Shown here in pieces: positions 8,234-17,651 of a stretch of 64,000 nucleotides of DNA. The notes under the pieces are model-generated. The model was not told the origin of the DNA and searched no databases. It worked only from the letters and a program-made list of their open reading frames with translations. Within the stretch, counting starts at the first letter, position 1, and every line of letters starts with the position of its first letter. The stretch spans positions 372,001-436,000 of the forward strand of contig CAMVKH010000001.1 in the NCBI GenBank assembly GCA_947168065.1, in the 5' to 3' direction. The translations under genes were made by a program, and so were the position numbers. The stretch comes from an uncultured Bacteroidales bacterium (GTDB taxonomy: Bacteria > Bacteroidota > Bacteroidia > Bacteroidales > UBA932).

Positions 8234-9123
8234 TTCCAAAAATCATAAAAATTGAACCACTGCGTCGGGTAGCGGCGCACCACTTCCTCCAGCAGTCCGG
8301 CGAAGGAAGAAGCCATTGCCTCGGCCCTGACCCGTGCCGGAAGTCCGGCATCGATTCCTTCGCCGACAGGACGAACATAGGCCTGATAGCGTCGGGTGCC
8401 TTCCTTCATCACGAAGACGGCCAGCATCGCAACCGAGCGCTGGGCCGCCAGCAGGAACGGGCCGGCGGGAAATGGCGCGGGCGCGTCGAAAAAGCGGCAG
8501 GTAATACTCTTCTGCGAACCGAAGATCCGGTCGCCCGGCATACTGACGATACTGCCTTCAAGCAGTGCCGCGTTCAAGGTGAACAGGTGGGACATATCTC
8601 CGGCGATAGGAACCATTTCAATGTTTGACTGGCCGAAACGGAGCGCCCGCTGCTGCATCACCGTCTCCTTCTCCCCTGCGAAGACCAGGGCATACATCCG
8701 CTTCTTCGGCGTCTGGAGAGTGTAGCCGGCCATCTCGTAATTGCCCACATGGGAACTCACCTGCACAAATCCCGGTTCGGCCGCCGACAGACGTTCGAAT
8801 TCCGGCATCCCGTCGACCTGCATATCGAACTTGCGGCCGGCATACAGGGCGAAACGGTCCATCACCACCTGTCCGAGCTTGAACTCATTGGCATAGACGC
8901 TCAGGAAGGAATGGAGAGGCCCGCGGCCGAGACGCTTGCGATAGAAGGCATAGGACGCCCGGTAGCCCCGGCGGTCAAAGAGCATATAGAAAGGGATGAC
9001 CAGCGCCGTGACGGCATAGAAGAAGCCAGTCGGGATGAAACGGAACAGCCAGAGGAGCGTCCGCTGCATCCACGGCGTGCCGCCGGTGGTGCCGTGCCAG
9101 TTGCTATGGTCGTAGGTCTCCAA
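8230..9123 (-). CDS. LpxL/HtrB-like lysophospholipid acyltransferase
   Basis: 297 aa membrane-associated acyltransferase. A hydrophobic helix near residues 30-48 (IPTGFFYAVTALVIPFYML) precedes the catalytic HX4E box, His125 to Glu130 in SSHVGNYE. The second family motif is probably at SMPGDRIFG. Such enzymes transfer acyl chains from ACP to glycerol or lipid acceptors; here it could esterify the polyene onto its membrane anchor. It sits 6 bp after the ACP gene at 9130 and overlaps the dehydratase by ATGA. It is not a lipid A gene by context, though the fold is the same. Confidence 0.82.
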   Translation of the reverse strand: METYDHSNWHGTTGGTPWMQRTLLWLFRFIPTGFFYAVTALVIPFYMLFDRRGYRASYAFYRKRLGRGPLHSFLSVYANEFKLGQVVMDRFALYAGRKFDMQVDGMPEFERLSAAEPGFVQVSSHVGNYEMAGYTLQTPKKRMYALVFAGEKETVMQQRALRFGQSNIEMVPIAGDMSHLFTLNAALLEGSIVSMPGDRIFGSQKSITCRFFDAPAPFPAGPFLLAAQRSVAMLAVFVMKEGTRRYQAYVRPVGEGIDAGLPARVRAEAMASSFAGLLEEVVRRYPTQWFNFYDFWK

Positions 9124-9129
9124 AAGTAC

Positions 9130-9387
9130 CTAGGCAAGTTTCAGGGCGATAAACTGGCAGAACTGGTCGAAAGTCTTCAGTTCCTTGAAGTCCTCCGGTT
9201 TCATCTTGAAGCCGAACTCCTGTTCCACGAGCACGATGATGTCCACCACCTCGAGGCTGTCGATACCCAGGTCTTCCTTCAGGCGTGCCTCCGGGGCGAT
9301 TTTCCCGGGATCGATTTCCATCTCGTCAACCAGAAAACCTTTGATTTTGTCTTTGATTTCGTTGATATCCATATCGTTGCTTATCAT
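9130..9387 (-). CDS. Acyl carrier protein
   Basis: 85 aa with the 4'-phosphopantetheine site Ser44 in LGIDSLEVVDI and the typical acidic helix II. The start at 9387 (MISNDMDI) is an ATG; the ATG at 9372 is an alternative giving MDINEIKDKI. It lies 10 bp after the methyltransferase gene and 6 bp before the acyltransferase. It is closer to canonical ACPs than the one at 5790, so the two probably serve different steps, which is an inference. Confidence 0.9.
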   Translation of the reverse strand: MISNDMDINEIKDKIKGFLVDEMEIDPGKIAPEARLKEDLGIDSLEVVDIIVLVEQEFGFKMKPEDFKELKTFDQFCQFIALKLA

Positions 9388-9397
9388 TATCGATGAT

Positions 9398-10492
9398 TTA
9401 TTTCAATTTACAGACCAGAATGGTGTGGCCCTGACCCAGGCCGTCGTGGATGGCTTCCACCGCCAGTCCGGCGCGGTCGACGATCCGGATGAAATCGTCG
9501 GAATGATACATCTTGCTGTTGCCGTTGGCCATGGCCGTGAAGTAGAGGCTGGTCATGGTCAGGCAGAACGAGGCCGGCTCGAAACGCTGGCGGTCCCAGA
9601 AGGTCTCCATGATGCACAGGCGGGATTCCGGCCTGAGGATGGCGGCCGTCCGCCGCAGGATCGATTCGATCTGCTCCTCGCTGAAACAGTCGAGGAACTG
9701 GCTCATCCATACGATGTCGAACCGCTTGTCGGCGGGGAGGCAGGCATCGGGGTCGAGCAGGTTGACCGCGTAGCCGTCGATGCGGTCAGCCCCGGGCTCT
9801 CCGGCCGTCTGCTCCCGCATCAAGCCGATCTGCTGCGGCAGGTCGGCGATCGTCACCTGCACGTCGGGGTCATGCCGCACACACTGTATCGCCCAGCGAC
9901 CCGTGTTGCCGCCGACATCGAGCAGGCGCTTGGGCCGGAAGGCGAAAACGATTTCGAGCGCTTCGGCAAAAGAGTGGTCGGAATAGAAATGGTCGAAGTC
10001 GAACCAGCTCTTGCGGGCGGCTTCCGGCAAGGTAGAAAGGCCTTCATAGATGGTGTCCCAATCACCGAGCGCAGACAGACCCGCAGGACGTCCTTCCTTG
10101 AGCGCTTCATCCAACTTAAAGAAACCCAGGTAGTTCACGTGGTGATTGAAGGCCATGTTCACCCGTGTGGACGGGTCGTTGAGCAGGAACCAGCCCGTCT
10201 TTGAAAGCTGGAAGCGGTCGGTCGCGGGATCCACCAGTACGACGCTGCAGGAGAGGCCGGCTTCGAGAAGGACTTTCGCCGCATAGACGGAGATATCCGT
10301 CTTTTCGGCCGTCTCTTCCACGGTCAGCCCCCCGTCCGCATCACGCAGGGCTCCGAGGATGCCGAATTCCAGCAGGAGGCGGCAAGCCTGGAAGACGATG
10401 GGGCCGAAGGCGATGAACTCGGCCAGGCGCTGGGCCTGCCGGGCACTGAGTTGTTCCCTTGTATAGACGGACAGGGACGGAGCAAGATGCAT
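9398..10492 (-). CDS. SAM-dependent O-methyltransferase, first gene of the minus-strand operon
   Basis: 364 aa. An N-terminal winged-helix dimerisation region (residues about 20-110, with TVEETAEKTDISVYAAKVLLEAG) is followed by a class I methyltransferase domain with motif I LLDVGGNTGRW (191-200). This matches the acetylserotonin/caffeate O-methyltransferase-like group, which methylates hydroxyls on aromatic rings, so it may methylate the aryl head group of the product. I start at MHLAPSLSVY (ATG at 10492), because the longer track ORF crosses the promoter and lacks domain sequence. A -7 box lies 31 bp upstream at 10524-10531. Confidence 0.8.
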   Translation of the reverse strand: MHLAPSLSVYTREQLSARQAQRLAEFIAFGPIVFQACRLLLEFGILGALRDADGGLTVEETAEKTDISVYAAKVLLEAGLSCSVVLVDPATDRFQLSKTGWFLLNDPSTRVNMAFNHHVNYLGFFKLDEALKEGRPAGLSALGDWDTIYEGLSTLPEAARKSWFDFDHFYSDHSFAEALEIVFAFRPKRLLDVGGNTGRWAIQCVRHDPDVQVTIADLPQQIGLMREQTAGEPGADRIDGYAVNLLDPDACLPADKRFDIVWMSQFLDCFSEEQIESILRRTAAILRPESRLCIMETFWDRQRFEPASFCLTMTSLYFTAMANGNSKMYHSDDFIRIVDRAGLAVEAIHDGLGQGHTILVCKLK

Positions 10493-10523
10493 AAGATAGT
10501 TCAGGTTATAGTTATATAAGATA

Positions 10524-10531
10524 CAAAGATA
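10524..10531 (-). promoter_or_regulatory. Bacteroidetes -7 box for the minus-strand cluster operon
   Basis: TATCTTTG on the minus strand fits TAnnTTTG. The predicted start of transcription is about 25-30 nt before the ATG at 10492. No clear -33 TTTG was seen at 20 nt. Confidence 0.55.
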
Positions 10532-10561
10532 CTCAATAATCCCGAAAAACGGAAAAATGCG

Positions 10562-10569
10562 TATCTTTG
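10562..10569 (+). promoter_or_regulatory. Bacteroidetes -7 box for the plus-strand cluster operon
   Basis: TATCTTTG on the plus strand, 29 nt before the ATG at 10599. With the minus-strand box at 10524 it makes a compact divergent promoter region for the two halves of the cluster. No good -33 element was seen. Confidence 0.55.
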
Positions 10570-10598
10570 CATACTGGAACAAACGCTTGAAAAGTCTT

Positions 10599-11819
10599 AT
10601 GGGAAATCGCGTCGTCATCACGGGAATGGGCATCTGGTCGTGTCTGGGCACCTCGCTTGAAGAAGTCTGCCAGTCGCTGTACACCGGAAAGTCCGGCATC
10701 GTCCTCGATCCCCTGCGCAAGGAAATGGGCTTCCGCTCCGGCCTGACAGGGCAGTTGCCTACGCCTGAACTCAAAGGCGAACTCCCCCGCTCCCAGCGGG
10801 TTTACATGCCCCAGCAGGCGCAATACGCTTACTGCGCCACGCGCGATGCCCTGCGCCACGCCCGCATCGACCAGGACTGGCTTGACGCCCACGAAGTGGG
10901 AATCCTCTACGGCAACGACAGCACGGCCGACGCCGTTTTCAAGTCGGTCAGCACCATTGTCCAGAAGAAAGACACGATGCTCTGCGGATCCGGCGCCATC
11001 TTCCAGTCGATGAACTCCACCGTGACGATGAACCTGAGCGTGATCTTCCGTCTCAAGGGCATCAACCTCACCGTGTCGGGCGCCTGCGCGAGCGGCTCCC
11101 ACGCCATCGGACTGGGCGCGCTGCTCATCCGCAACGGGCTGCAGGACATGGTGGTCTGCGGCGGTGCGCAGGAAGTGAACGCCGCCGCCACCGGTTCTTT
11201 CGACGGCATCTCCGCCTTCTCTACCCGGGAAGACGAACCCCAGAGGGCCAGCCGCCCCTTCGACCGCGACCGCGACGGCCTGATCCCGGGCGGCGGCGCC
11301 GCTACGGTCATCCTCGAAAGCTACGAGTCGGCCGTCCGCCGCGGCGCGCCGATCCTGGCCGAAGTCCTGGGCTACGGCTTCTCGAGCAACGGTGAACACA
11401 TCTCCACCCCCAACGTGGACGGCCCGCGCCGCGCCCTGGAAATGTCTCTCCGCCACGCAGGCATCGACCTCGGCGAACTGGGCTACATCAACGCGCACGC
11501 CACCTCCACGCAGGTGGGCGACACCAACGAGGCCAAGGCCATCTACAGCATCATCGGCGACCGCCGCATCCCGGTCACCAGCACCAAAGGCCAGACCGGC
11601 CACGAAATGTGGATGGCCGGTGCCAGCGAAATCGTCTATTCGATGCTGATGATGAAGCACGGCTTCATCGCCCGGAACCTCAACTTCGAGCATCCCGACG
11701 AGGACTCCGCCCGGCTGCTGATCCCCGCCGAGCGGCTCGACGTCCATTTCGATACGTTCCTGTCCAACTCCTTCGGTTTTGGCGGCACAAACTCCTCGCT
11801 CGTCATCCGGAACCTTTGA
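10599..11819 (+). CDS. FabF-like beta-ketoacyl-ACP synthase
   Basis: 406 aa from MGNRVVITGM; the track start at 10557 lies in the promoter. The catalytic residues are Cys163 in SGACASGSHA, His300 in NAHATST and His335 in KGQTGHEMW, and the C-terminal GFGGTNSSL loop is present. This third Cys-containing ketosynthase opens the divergent plus-strand operon and is followed 6 bp later by the FAD oxidoreductase. NAHATST in place of NAHGTGT is a common variant in FabF-like enzymes. Its role relative to the other two condensing enzymes is not resolved by sequence. Confidence 0.9.
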   Translation: MGNRVVITGMGIWSCLGTSLEEVCQSLYTGKSGIVLDPLRKEMGFRSGLTGQLPTPELKGELPRSQRVYMPQQAQYAYCATRDALRHARIDQDWLDAHEVGILYGNDSTADAVFKSVSTIVQKKDTMLCGSGAIFQSMNSTVTMNLSVIFRLKGINLTVSGACASGSHAIGLGALLIRNGLQDMVVCGGAQEVNAAATGSFDGISAFSTREDEPQRASRPFDRDRDGLIPGGGAATVILESYESAVRRGAPILAEVLGYGFSSNGEHISTPNVDGPRRALEMSLRHAGIDLGELGYINAHATSTQVGDTNEAKAIYSIIGDRRIPVTSTKGQTGHEMWMAGASEIVYSMLMMKHGFIARNLNFEHPDEDSARLLIPAERLDVHFDTFLSNSFGFGGTNSSLVIRNL

Positions 11820-11825
11820 CGCATC

Positions 11826-13121
11826 GTGGAAAAACGCGTCCTGATCATCGGGGCCGGACTCAGCGGCCTGCTCTGCGGCAAGATCCTGTCCCAGAGGGGC
11901 TTTGCTGTGACCATCCTGGAACAGGGCGCACAGGCCGGCGGCGCACTCCAGACCTTCGTCCGCGAAGGGATCCGCTTTGACACGGGCTTCCACTCCGTCG
12001 GCGGGCTTGGCCCGGGCGAACCGCTGGAACAGATCTTCCGGCCGCTCGGCCTGATGGACCTGCCATGGCTTCCGATGGAACCTGATGAACTGATCGGCTG
12101 CGACGATGCTTTCCTGCGCCTGTCTGCCGGCACGGAAGACGAACGAAGCCACGTACTCGAGCCTTACCAGCTCAGTATCTGGCGTTTGCGCGGCGGTGGA
12201 AAAACGCTGGCCGATGCGCTCGCCCTCGGACAGGATATCCGCCTGCGCAAGCAAGTCACCAGCGTGGAAAACCGGACCGTCACCTGCGCCGACGGCAGTT
12301 GCTTCAGTGCCGACGCCGTCGTATCCGCCATCCATCCCAAGGCCCTGCTCCGCCTGTTGCGCGATCCCGTGCGCAAGGCCTGGCGCACCCGTATCGAAAC
12401 CCGCCAGGACAGCCCGGGCATCTTCACCGTCAACGTGAAGCTGCGCCCCGGCGCCCTGCCCTATATCAACCACAGCATTTTCCTCAGCGGGAAAGTGATG
12501 ATCCACTTCGGCGAACCCGCTCCCGACGGCTCCGCCCGCTCGCTCGACCTGCTAGCCTTTGATACTGGGGCGCTGCCCCAAACCCCGCCGCTACGGCCTG
12601 CTATCACGCAAAGCCTCCCCTCACGGCCTCCGCTAGCGGCTGATGCCGCTTCCGTCATGCCCGGCTCCGAACTTGATACTGGGGCGCTGCCCCAAACCCC
12701 GCCGCTACGGCCTGCTATCACGCAAAGCCTCCCCTCACGGCCTCCGCTAGCGGCTGATGCCGCTTCCGTCATGCCCGGCTCCGAACTTGATACTGGGGCG
12801 CTGCCCCAAACCGTCATGCCCGGCTCCGAACGGGTATCTCGTGCCCTGTCGCTCATCCACATCGCCGCACAGCGCCTCCCGGGTTTGCCGGACGCTGTCG
12901 AAAAATACTGGACCAGTACGCCGCAGACCTGGGAGCGCTTCACCGGAACGCCGGGCGGCAGCGCCTACGGCATCTGCAAACGTGGTCCGGAAGACTATCT
13001 TGCCCCGCAAACACCCCTGCCGTGGCTTTTCCTAACGGGACAGAACCTCGGCCTGCACGGCATCCTCGGAACTTCCGTCTCCGCCCTCAACACTTGTAAC
13101 GCCCTCAACGACATTCTATGA
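11826..13121 (+). CDS. FAD-dependent oxidoreductase (phytoene-desaturase-like) with in-frame repeat insertion
   Basis: 431 aa, start GTG at 11826. The N-terminal dinucleotide-binding motif is VLIIGAGLSGLLCG, followed by the FDTGFHSVGG region, and the C-terminus (FLTGQNLGLHGILGTSVSA) is the usual second FAD-contacting segment of the CrtI/amine-oxidase-like family. It could desaturate or oxidise the polyene or its head group. Residues about 246-335 are not family sequence: they are a proline-rich block translated from a 114-bp DNA unit present twice plus a shortened third copy (12561-12830). Frame is kept throughout, so the gene may still be functional with an expanded loop. The 3' end overlaps the ketoreductase by ATGA. 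Confidence 0.75.
   Translation: MEKRVLIIGAGLSGLLCGKILSQRGFAVTILEQGAQAGGALQTFVREGIRFDTGFHSVGGLGPGEPLEQIFRPLGLMDLPWLPMEPDELIGCDDAFLRLSAGTEDERSHVLEPYQLSIWRLRGGGKTLADALALGQDIRLRKQVTSVENRTVTCADGSCFSADAVVSAIHPKALLRLLRDPVRKAWRTRIETRQDSPGIFTVNVKLRPGALPYINHSIFLSGKVMIHFGEPAPDGSARSLDLLAFDTGALPQTPPLRPAITQSLPSRPPLAADAASVMPGSELDTGALPQTPPLRPAITQSLPSRPPLAADAASVMPGSELDTGALPQTVMPGSERVSRALSLIHIAAQRLPGLPDAVEKYWTSTPQTWERFTGTPGGSAYGICKRGPEDYLAPQTPLPWLFLTGQNLGLHGILGTSVSALNTCNALNDIL
12561..12830. repeat. Tandem 114-bp repeat inside a coding gene
   Basis: Unit 1 is 12561-12674 and unit 2 is 12675-12788, apparently identical. A third copy from 12789 keeps the first 23 nt and the last 20 or so, with an internal deletion. 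The unit is 38 codons long and open in the host frame. It contains short palindromes (TGGGGCGCTGCCCCA, CCGCTAGCGG) and ends in CGTCATGCCCGGCTCCGA, half of the REP-like core found in prmC and the CLF-like gene. Confidence 0.9.
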
Positions 13122-13846
13122 ACTACGCACTCGTCACCGGCGCCAGCCGCGGCATCGGCCGCGCCGCAGCGCTCCGCCTCGCCCGCTCGGGTTACGGCAT
13201 CCTGGTCAACTATGTATCCAACGAAGAGAAAGCCCGGGAGACAGCCGCGCTGATTGAAGCCGGCGGAGGAAAAGCCTGCCTGCTGCCTTTCGACGTCGCC
13301 GATCCGTCGGCGGTAAGCATCGCCATCCAGGGATGGCAGGAGACCCATCCCGACGATTTCATCGAAGTGCTGGTCAACAACGCCGGCGTCCGGCGCGACA
13401 GCCTGCTCATCTGGATGGAGCCCGATGACTGGCACAAAGTGCTCTCCACCACGCTCGACGGCTTCTACAACGTGACCCGCGCCGTCCTCCAGCCCATGCT
13501 CCTGAAAAAAAGCGGCCGCATCATCAATGTCGCTTCGCTCTCCGGCCTGAAAGGTCTGCCGGGACAGACGAACTATTCCGCCGCCAAAGGCGGCCTGATC
13601 GCCGCTACAAAGGCACTCGCCCAGGAAGTCGCCCGCAAGAAAGTGACGGTCAACGCCATCGCCCCCGGCTTCGTGCGGACCGACATGGTGGAAGGCCTCG
13701 ACGAAGCTACGCTCAAGAAAGACATCCCGATGCAGCGCTTCGGCGAGCCCGAAGAAGTCGCCTCCCTGATCGCCTTCCTGGCCTCCCCCGACGCCGCCTA
13801 CATCACCGGAGAGTGCATCTCCATCAACGGCGGCCTGTATTCCTAA
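13118..13846 (+). CDS. 3-oxoacyl-ACP reductase (FabG-like SDR)
   Basis: 242 aa short-chain dehydrogenase. The cofactor motif is TGASRGIG, then NNAGV. The catalytic Ser is in VASLSG, with Tyr-x-x-x-Lys in YSAAKGG, and the C-terminal ITGECISINGG is typical of FabG. It would reduce 3-ketoacyl-ACP in each cycle of the cluster's elongation. Its start overlaps the oxidoreductase stop by 4 bp. It ends 9 bp before the convergent uridine-kinase-like gene, marking the right boundary of the cluster. Confidence 0.9.
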   Translation: MNYALVTGASRGIGRAAALRLARSGYGILVNYVSNEEKARETAALIEAGGGKACLLPFDVADPSAVSIAIQGWQETHPDDFIEVLVNNAGVRRDSLLIWMEPDDWHKVLSTTLDGFYNVTRAVLQPMLLKKSGRIINVASLSGLKGLPGQTNYSAAKGGLIAATKALAQEVARKKVTVNAIAPGFVRTDMVEGLDEATLKKDIPMQRFGEPEEVASLIAFLASPDAAYITGECISINGGLYS

Positions 13847-13855
13847 AGTCCGGTA

Positions 13856-14833
13856 TCAATAATGGAAACTTGATCCGCCGATGAACTCCCGGATGATGGA
13901 GGTCGGCGGGATGTGGCGCACATCCACCGGCGTCATGGCGATGACGCTGCGGATGAGTCCCAGCAGGCGCTGGGCCTCGCCGTAGGCAGGCGAGGCCGGG
14001 CTGATGACCTGGAGCAGCGGCTCCGCGTAGCATTTGAGCATCGGAATCTCGTAGAAGAGCGCGGAGTTGAACGTGGCGTCCGCCAGCTTCTTGTACGGTA
14101 GGATATGCTTCTCTTCGCCCGCTCCTACGCTCGGCCAGCGCAGGATCGTATCCTCAGCAGTCATACCGCGGAACTGGTTGTCGCGCACCATCCGCCGCAG
14201 CAGGCGGTAGTCGCGCGCCGGCATCTTCGTATGCTCGTCGACGGTGATGGGGGTCAGGACCGAGACATAGAGCTTGAATTTCTCCGCGTCGGGAATCTGC
14301 GGCGTAAGGGCCGGATTCAGGCCGTGGATGCCTTCCATGATCAGCACATCGTTGTCCGTCAGCTTGAGGTACTGTCCTTCGAACTTGCGTGTGCCCGAGG
14401 CGAAGTCGTATTTCGGAATCTCAACGCTTTGGCCGGAGAGGAGCTGCTCGAGCTGCTGGTTCAGGAACGGGACATCCAGCGCCTCCAGGCACTCGAAGTC
14501 ATAATCTCCATTCTCGTCGAGCGGCGTGTCGACCCGGTTGCGGAAGTAGTCGTCAAGCGAGATGATGATGGGGTTCAGGCCGTTGACCCGCATGTGGAGC
14601 GCCAGCCGCTTTGAGGAAGTGGTCTTTCCGCTGCTCGAGGGACCGGCGATCAGCACGATCCGCACCCCTTTGCGGGCTGCAATCAGGTTGGCCGCTTCGG
14701 AATACCGGTGGTCGTGCAGGGTCTCAGACAGATTGACCAGATAACGGGCTTTGCCGCTGGCGACGGCTTCATTGAGGGAACTGACGTTGTTTTCGCGGAA
14801 AATGGTCCGCCACATCGACATCTCTTTGATCAT
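13856..14833 (-). CDS. Uridine kinase family / phosphoribulokinase-like nucleoside kinase
   Basis: 325 aa P-loop kinase. Walker A is GPSSSGKT (64-71), followed by ISLDDYFRNR and LIMEGIHGLNP, characteristic of the large Bacteroidetes uridine-kinase-like proteins. It would phosphorylate a nucleoside such as uridine. From memory, relatives are usually about 550 aa with an N-terminal TGS/threonyl-tRNA-synthetase-like part; here only the kinase half plus a short lead-in (FRENNVSSLNEAVASGKARY) is encoded, and uvrA occupies the upstream sequence. The start overlaps the uvrA stop by ATGA, so the two are co-transcribed. Confidence 0.8.
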   Translation of the reverse strand: MIKEMSMWRTIFRENNVSSLNEAVASGKARYLVNLSETLHDHRYSEAANLIAARKGVRIVLIAGPSSSGKTTSSKRLALHMRVNGLNPIIISLDDYFRNRVDTPLDENGDYDFECLEALDVPFLNQQLEQLLSGQSVEIPKYDFASGTRKFEGQYLKLTDNDVLIMEGIHGLNPALTPQIPDAEKFKLYVSVLTPITVDEHTKMPARDYRLLRRMVRDNQFRGMTAEDTILRWPSVGAGEEKHILPYKKLADATFNSALFYEIPMLKCYAEPLLQVISPASPAYGEAQRLLGLIRSVIAMTPVDVRHIPPTSIIREFIGGSSFHY

Positions 14834-17649
14834 AGTAATGCTTTTAAATAGTGTCCTGTATAAGATTCGGGAACCTGCGCCACCTGCTCGGGCGTTCCCG
14901 CCGCAACGATCCGTCCTCCCTCTGCACCGCCTTCGGGCCCGAGGTCGATGAGCCAGTCCACGGATTTGAGGATGTCCAGATTGTGCTCGATGATCACCAC
15001 CGTGTTGCCCTTGTCGACCAGGCGCTGCAGCACGCCGATCAGCACTTTGATGTCTTCGAAGTGCAGGCCGGTGGTCGGCTCGTCAAGCAGGTAGAGGGTA
15101 TTGCCGGTATCCTTGCGCGAAAGCTCGGCAGAGAGCTTGAGGCGCTGGCTTTCGCCGCCGCTGAGCGTGGTGGCGGGCTGACCGAGGGTCAGGTAGCCCA
15201 GCCCCACTTCCTCCAGCGTGCGGAGTTTCTGCGCGATGGAGGGGATCGGCTCGAAGAAGGCGGCGGCCTGCGCGATGGTCATGTCGAGCACCTCGCTGAT
15301 ATTCTTTCCCTTGTATTTGACCGCCAGCGTATCGGGCTTGTAGCGCCGTCCGCCGCATTCCTTGCACGTGACCTGTGCCGAAGGAAGGAAGTGCATCTCG
15401 ATAAGCTGCAGTCCTGCGCCCTTACAAGCCTCGCAACGACCGCCTTTCACATTGAAAGAGAAGCGGTTGGCCTTGAAGCCGCGGATCTTGGCATCGGGCG
15501 TGGCCTCGAACAGGCGGCGGATGTCGGTCATCACGTCGGTGTAAGTGGCCGGGTTGCTGCGCGGCGAGCGGCCGATGGGCGCCTGGTCGATTTCGATGAT
15601 CTTGTCGATGTGGGCGGTCCCGTCGATCCGGTCGTAAGGGAGCACGGGATAATGGGAGCGGTAGAGCTTGTTGCTGATGATGGGCATCAACGTCTCGCTG
15701 ATGAGCGAACTCTTGCCGCTGCCGCTCACGCCGCTGATACCGACCAGAAGGCCGAGCGGGAGGTCGAGCGTCACGTCCTTGAGATTGTTGCCGCGCGCCC
15801 CTTTGAGGGTGATGTATTTTCCGTTTCCGGGACGGCGGACGGAAGGCACTTCGATCCGCTTGCGCCCCAGTAAATAATCGATGGTAAGGCTCTGTCCCGG
15901 AGGAACATCCCGGATGCCTTCCGGACGCCCGTTGTAAAGCAGCCAGCCCCCCTTCTCCCCGGCGCCGGGGCCCAGGTCCACCAGCCAGTCGGCGCTGCGC
16001 ATCATCTCTTCATCGTGCTCGACCACCATCACGGAATTCCCTTCGTCCCGAAGGGTCTTGAGCGAGCCGATGAGCTTGCGGTTGTCGCGCTGGTGGAGGC
16101 CGATGCTCGGTTCGTCGAGCACGTAGAGCACATTGACCAGCTTTGAACCGATCTGGGTAGCGAGCCGGATGCGCTGGCTCTCGCCGCCGCTGAGCGTCCG
16201 CGTGGCGCGGCTCAGCGAGAGATAGTCCAATCCCACATCTTTCAGGAAACCGATGCGGGCCACCAGTTCCTTGAGGATGTCGCCACCGATGGTCAACTGC
16301 CGCTTCGACAAGCGGGAAGGCAAGTCGAGAACCCATTCGTAGAGCCGGGAGATGTCCATATCCGATACTTCGGCGATGTTCTTGCCGTCGATCTTGAAAT
16401 GGAGCGCTTCGGGCTTGAGACGCGTACCCCCGCAGACCGGGCAGACCATCTCCTCGAAGAAGAGTTCCTTGCGCTTGCGCTTCCAAGGATTTTCCTCTTC
16501 GTCGTCACCATCGTTCTGGAGCTGGGCCAGGATGCCGGGGAAAGTGGACATCTCCATGTCCGAGTCGCTGCCGATACGCAACAATTCATCTGATCCATAG
16601 AGGATTACCTGCAAAGCATCCTGCGGAATCGTGTCGATCGGGTCGTGGAGCGAGAACTTGTAGCGGCGCGCGATGGCTTCCAGATAACGGAAGAGCGTGT
16701 TTCCCCGCATCGGGCCGACGCTTTCGATGCCGCCATCGGCGATCGAACGGCTCCGGTCGGGGATGATCTTGTCGATATCCGCACGGGCCACCATACCCAG
16801 TCCACGGCAGTGCGGGCAGGCGCCTTGCGGCGAATTGAACGAGAAGGTATAGGGTGCCGGCGGCTCGATCGAGAGACCTGTGTCCGGACAGACGAGGTTG
16901 CGGCTGAAGTGTTGCAGGTTGTCGTCGTCCAGCGAGAGGATGGCCAGGGAACCCTTGCCCTGGTTCAGCGCATTGCCCACCGATTCCCGGATGCGTTTAC
17001 GGTCGTCGGCTTGGGGGACGAGTTTGTCGACCACCAGCTCCACGAAGTGGACCTTGTAACGGTCGAGCGGACCCGCTTCGCTCAGGTCGCACATCTGTCC
17101 GTCGATGCGGACCTGGCTGTAGCCGCGGCGCTGCAACTGGACGAAAAGTTCGCGGTAGTGTCCTTTGCGGCCACGCACCAGCGGCGCGAGCAGGATCACC
17201 TTGCGGCCCTGGTAGCGTTGCAGGATCAGGTCGACGATCTCCTCGTCGGTATAGCGCACCATCTCCTTGCCGCTCTCGGGCGAGAAGGCCTGTGAAGCAC
17301 GGGCGTAGAACAGGCGGAAAAAGTCGTAGATTTCGGTGATGGTGCCCACCGTGGAGCGGGGATTGCGGCCCACCGTCTTCTGCTCGATGGAGATGACGGG
17401 GCTGAGTCCTTTCACCTCGTCGATATCGGGTCTTTCAAGAATGCCGATGAACTGGCGGGCATAGGCGGAGAGGGTATCCATGTAACGGCGCTGTCCCTCG
17501 GCACAGATCGTATCGAAGGCCAGCGACGACTTGCCGCTTCCCGACAGGCCGGTGATCACCACCAGCGCGTCGCGGGGGATTTCCAGGTCGATGTCCTTGA
17601 GATTGTGGACCCGGGCACCGGTAATCGATATCTTCTCGCTTTCAGCCAT
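14830..17649 (-). CDS. uvrA: Excinuclease ABC subunit A
   Basis: 939 aa, full length for UvrA, the damage-sensing ATPase of nucleotide excision repair. Two ABC cassettes are visible: N-terminal Walker [10 protein letters not shown] (34-42) and a C-terminal GVSGSGKSS, each with an LSGGESQR signature ([13 protein letters not shown] and [13 protein letters not shown]). Zinc-binding cysteines occur in CPVCGGTRL and in [17 protein letters not shown]. It is followed by the uridine-kinase-like gene (ATGA) and preceded by the MBL-fold gene with a 2-bp gap, forming a three-gene operon from the promoter at 18313. Confidence 0.97.
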   Translation of the reverse strand: MAESEKISITGARVHNLKDIDLEIPRDALVVITGLSGSGKSSLAFDTICAEGQRRYMDTLSAYARQFIGILERPDIDEVKGLSPVISIEQKTVGRNPRSTVGTITEIYDFFRLFYARASQAFSPESGKEMVRYTDEEIVDLILQRYQGRKVILLAPLVRGRKGHYRELFVQLQRRGYSQVRIDGQMCDLSEAGPLDRYKVHFVELVVDKLVPQADDRKRIRESVGNALNQGKGSLAILSLDDDNLQHFSRNLVCPDTGLSIEPPAPYTFSFNSPQGACPHCRGLGMVARADIDKIIPDRSRSIADGGIESVGPMRGNTLFRYLEAIARRYKFSLHDPIDTIPQDALQVILYGSDELLRIGSDSDMEMSTFPGILAQLQNDGDDEEENPWKRKRKELFFEEMVCPVCGGTRLKPEALHFKIDGKNIAEVSDMDISRLYEWVLDLPSRLSKRQLTIGGDILKELVARIGFLKDVGLDYLSLSRATRTLSGGESQRIRLATQIGSKLVNVLYVLDEPSIGLHQRDNRKLIGSLKTLRDEGNSVMVVEHDEEMMRSADWLVDLGPGAGEKGGWLLYNGRPEGIRDVPPGQSLTIDYLLGRKRIEVPSVRRPGNGKYITLKGARGNNLKDVTLDLPLGLLVGISGVSGSGKSSLISETLMPIISNKLYRSHYPVLPYDRIDGTAHIDKIIEIDQAPIGRSPRSNPATYTDVMTDIRRLFEATPDAKIRGFKANRFSFNVKGGRCEACKGAGLQLIEMHFLPSAQVTCKECGGRRYKPDTLAVKYKGKNISEVLDMTIAQAAAFFEPIPSIAQKLRTLEEVGLGYLTLGQPATTLSGGESQRLKLSAELSRKDTGNTLYLLDEPTTGLHFEDIKVLIGVLQRLVDKGNTVVIIEHNLDILKSVDWLIDLGPEGGAEGGRIVAAGTPEQVAQVPESYTGHYLKALL

Positions 17650-17651
17650 GG

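Noticed and set aside
10533-12506. 657-aa minus-strand ORF
   Set aside because: Shadow of the ketosynthase and oxidoreductase genes, whose frames contain catalytic motifs.
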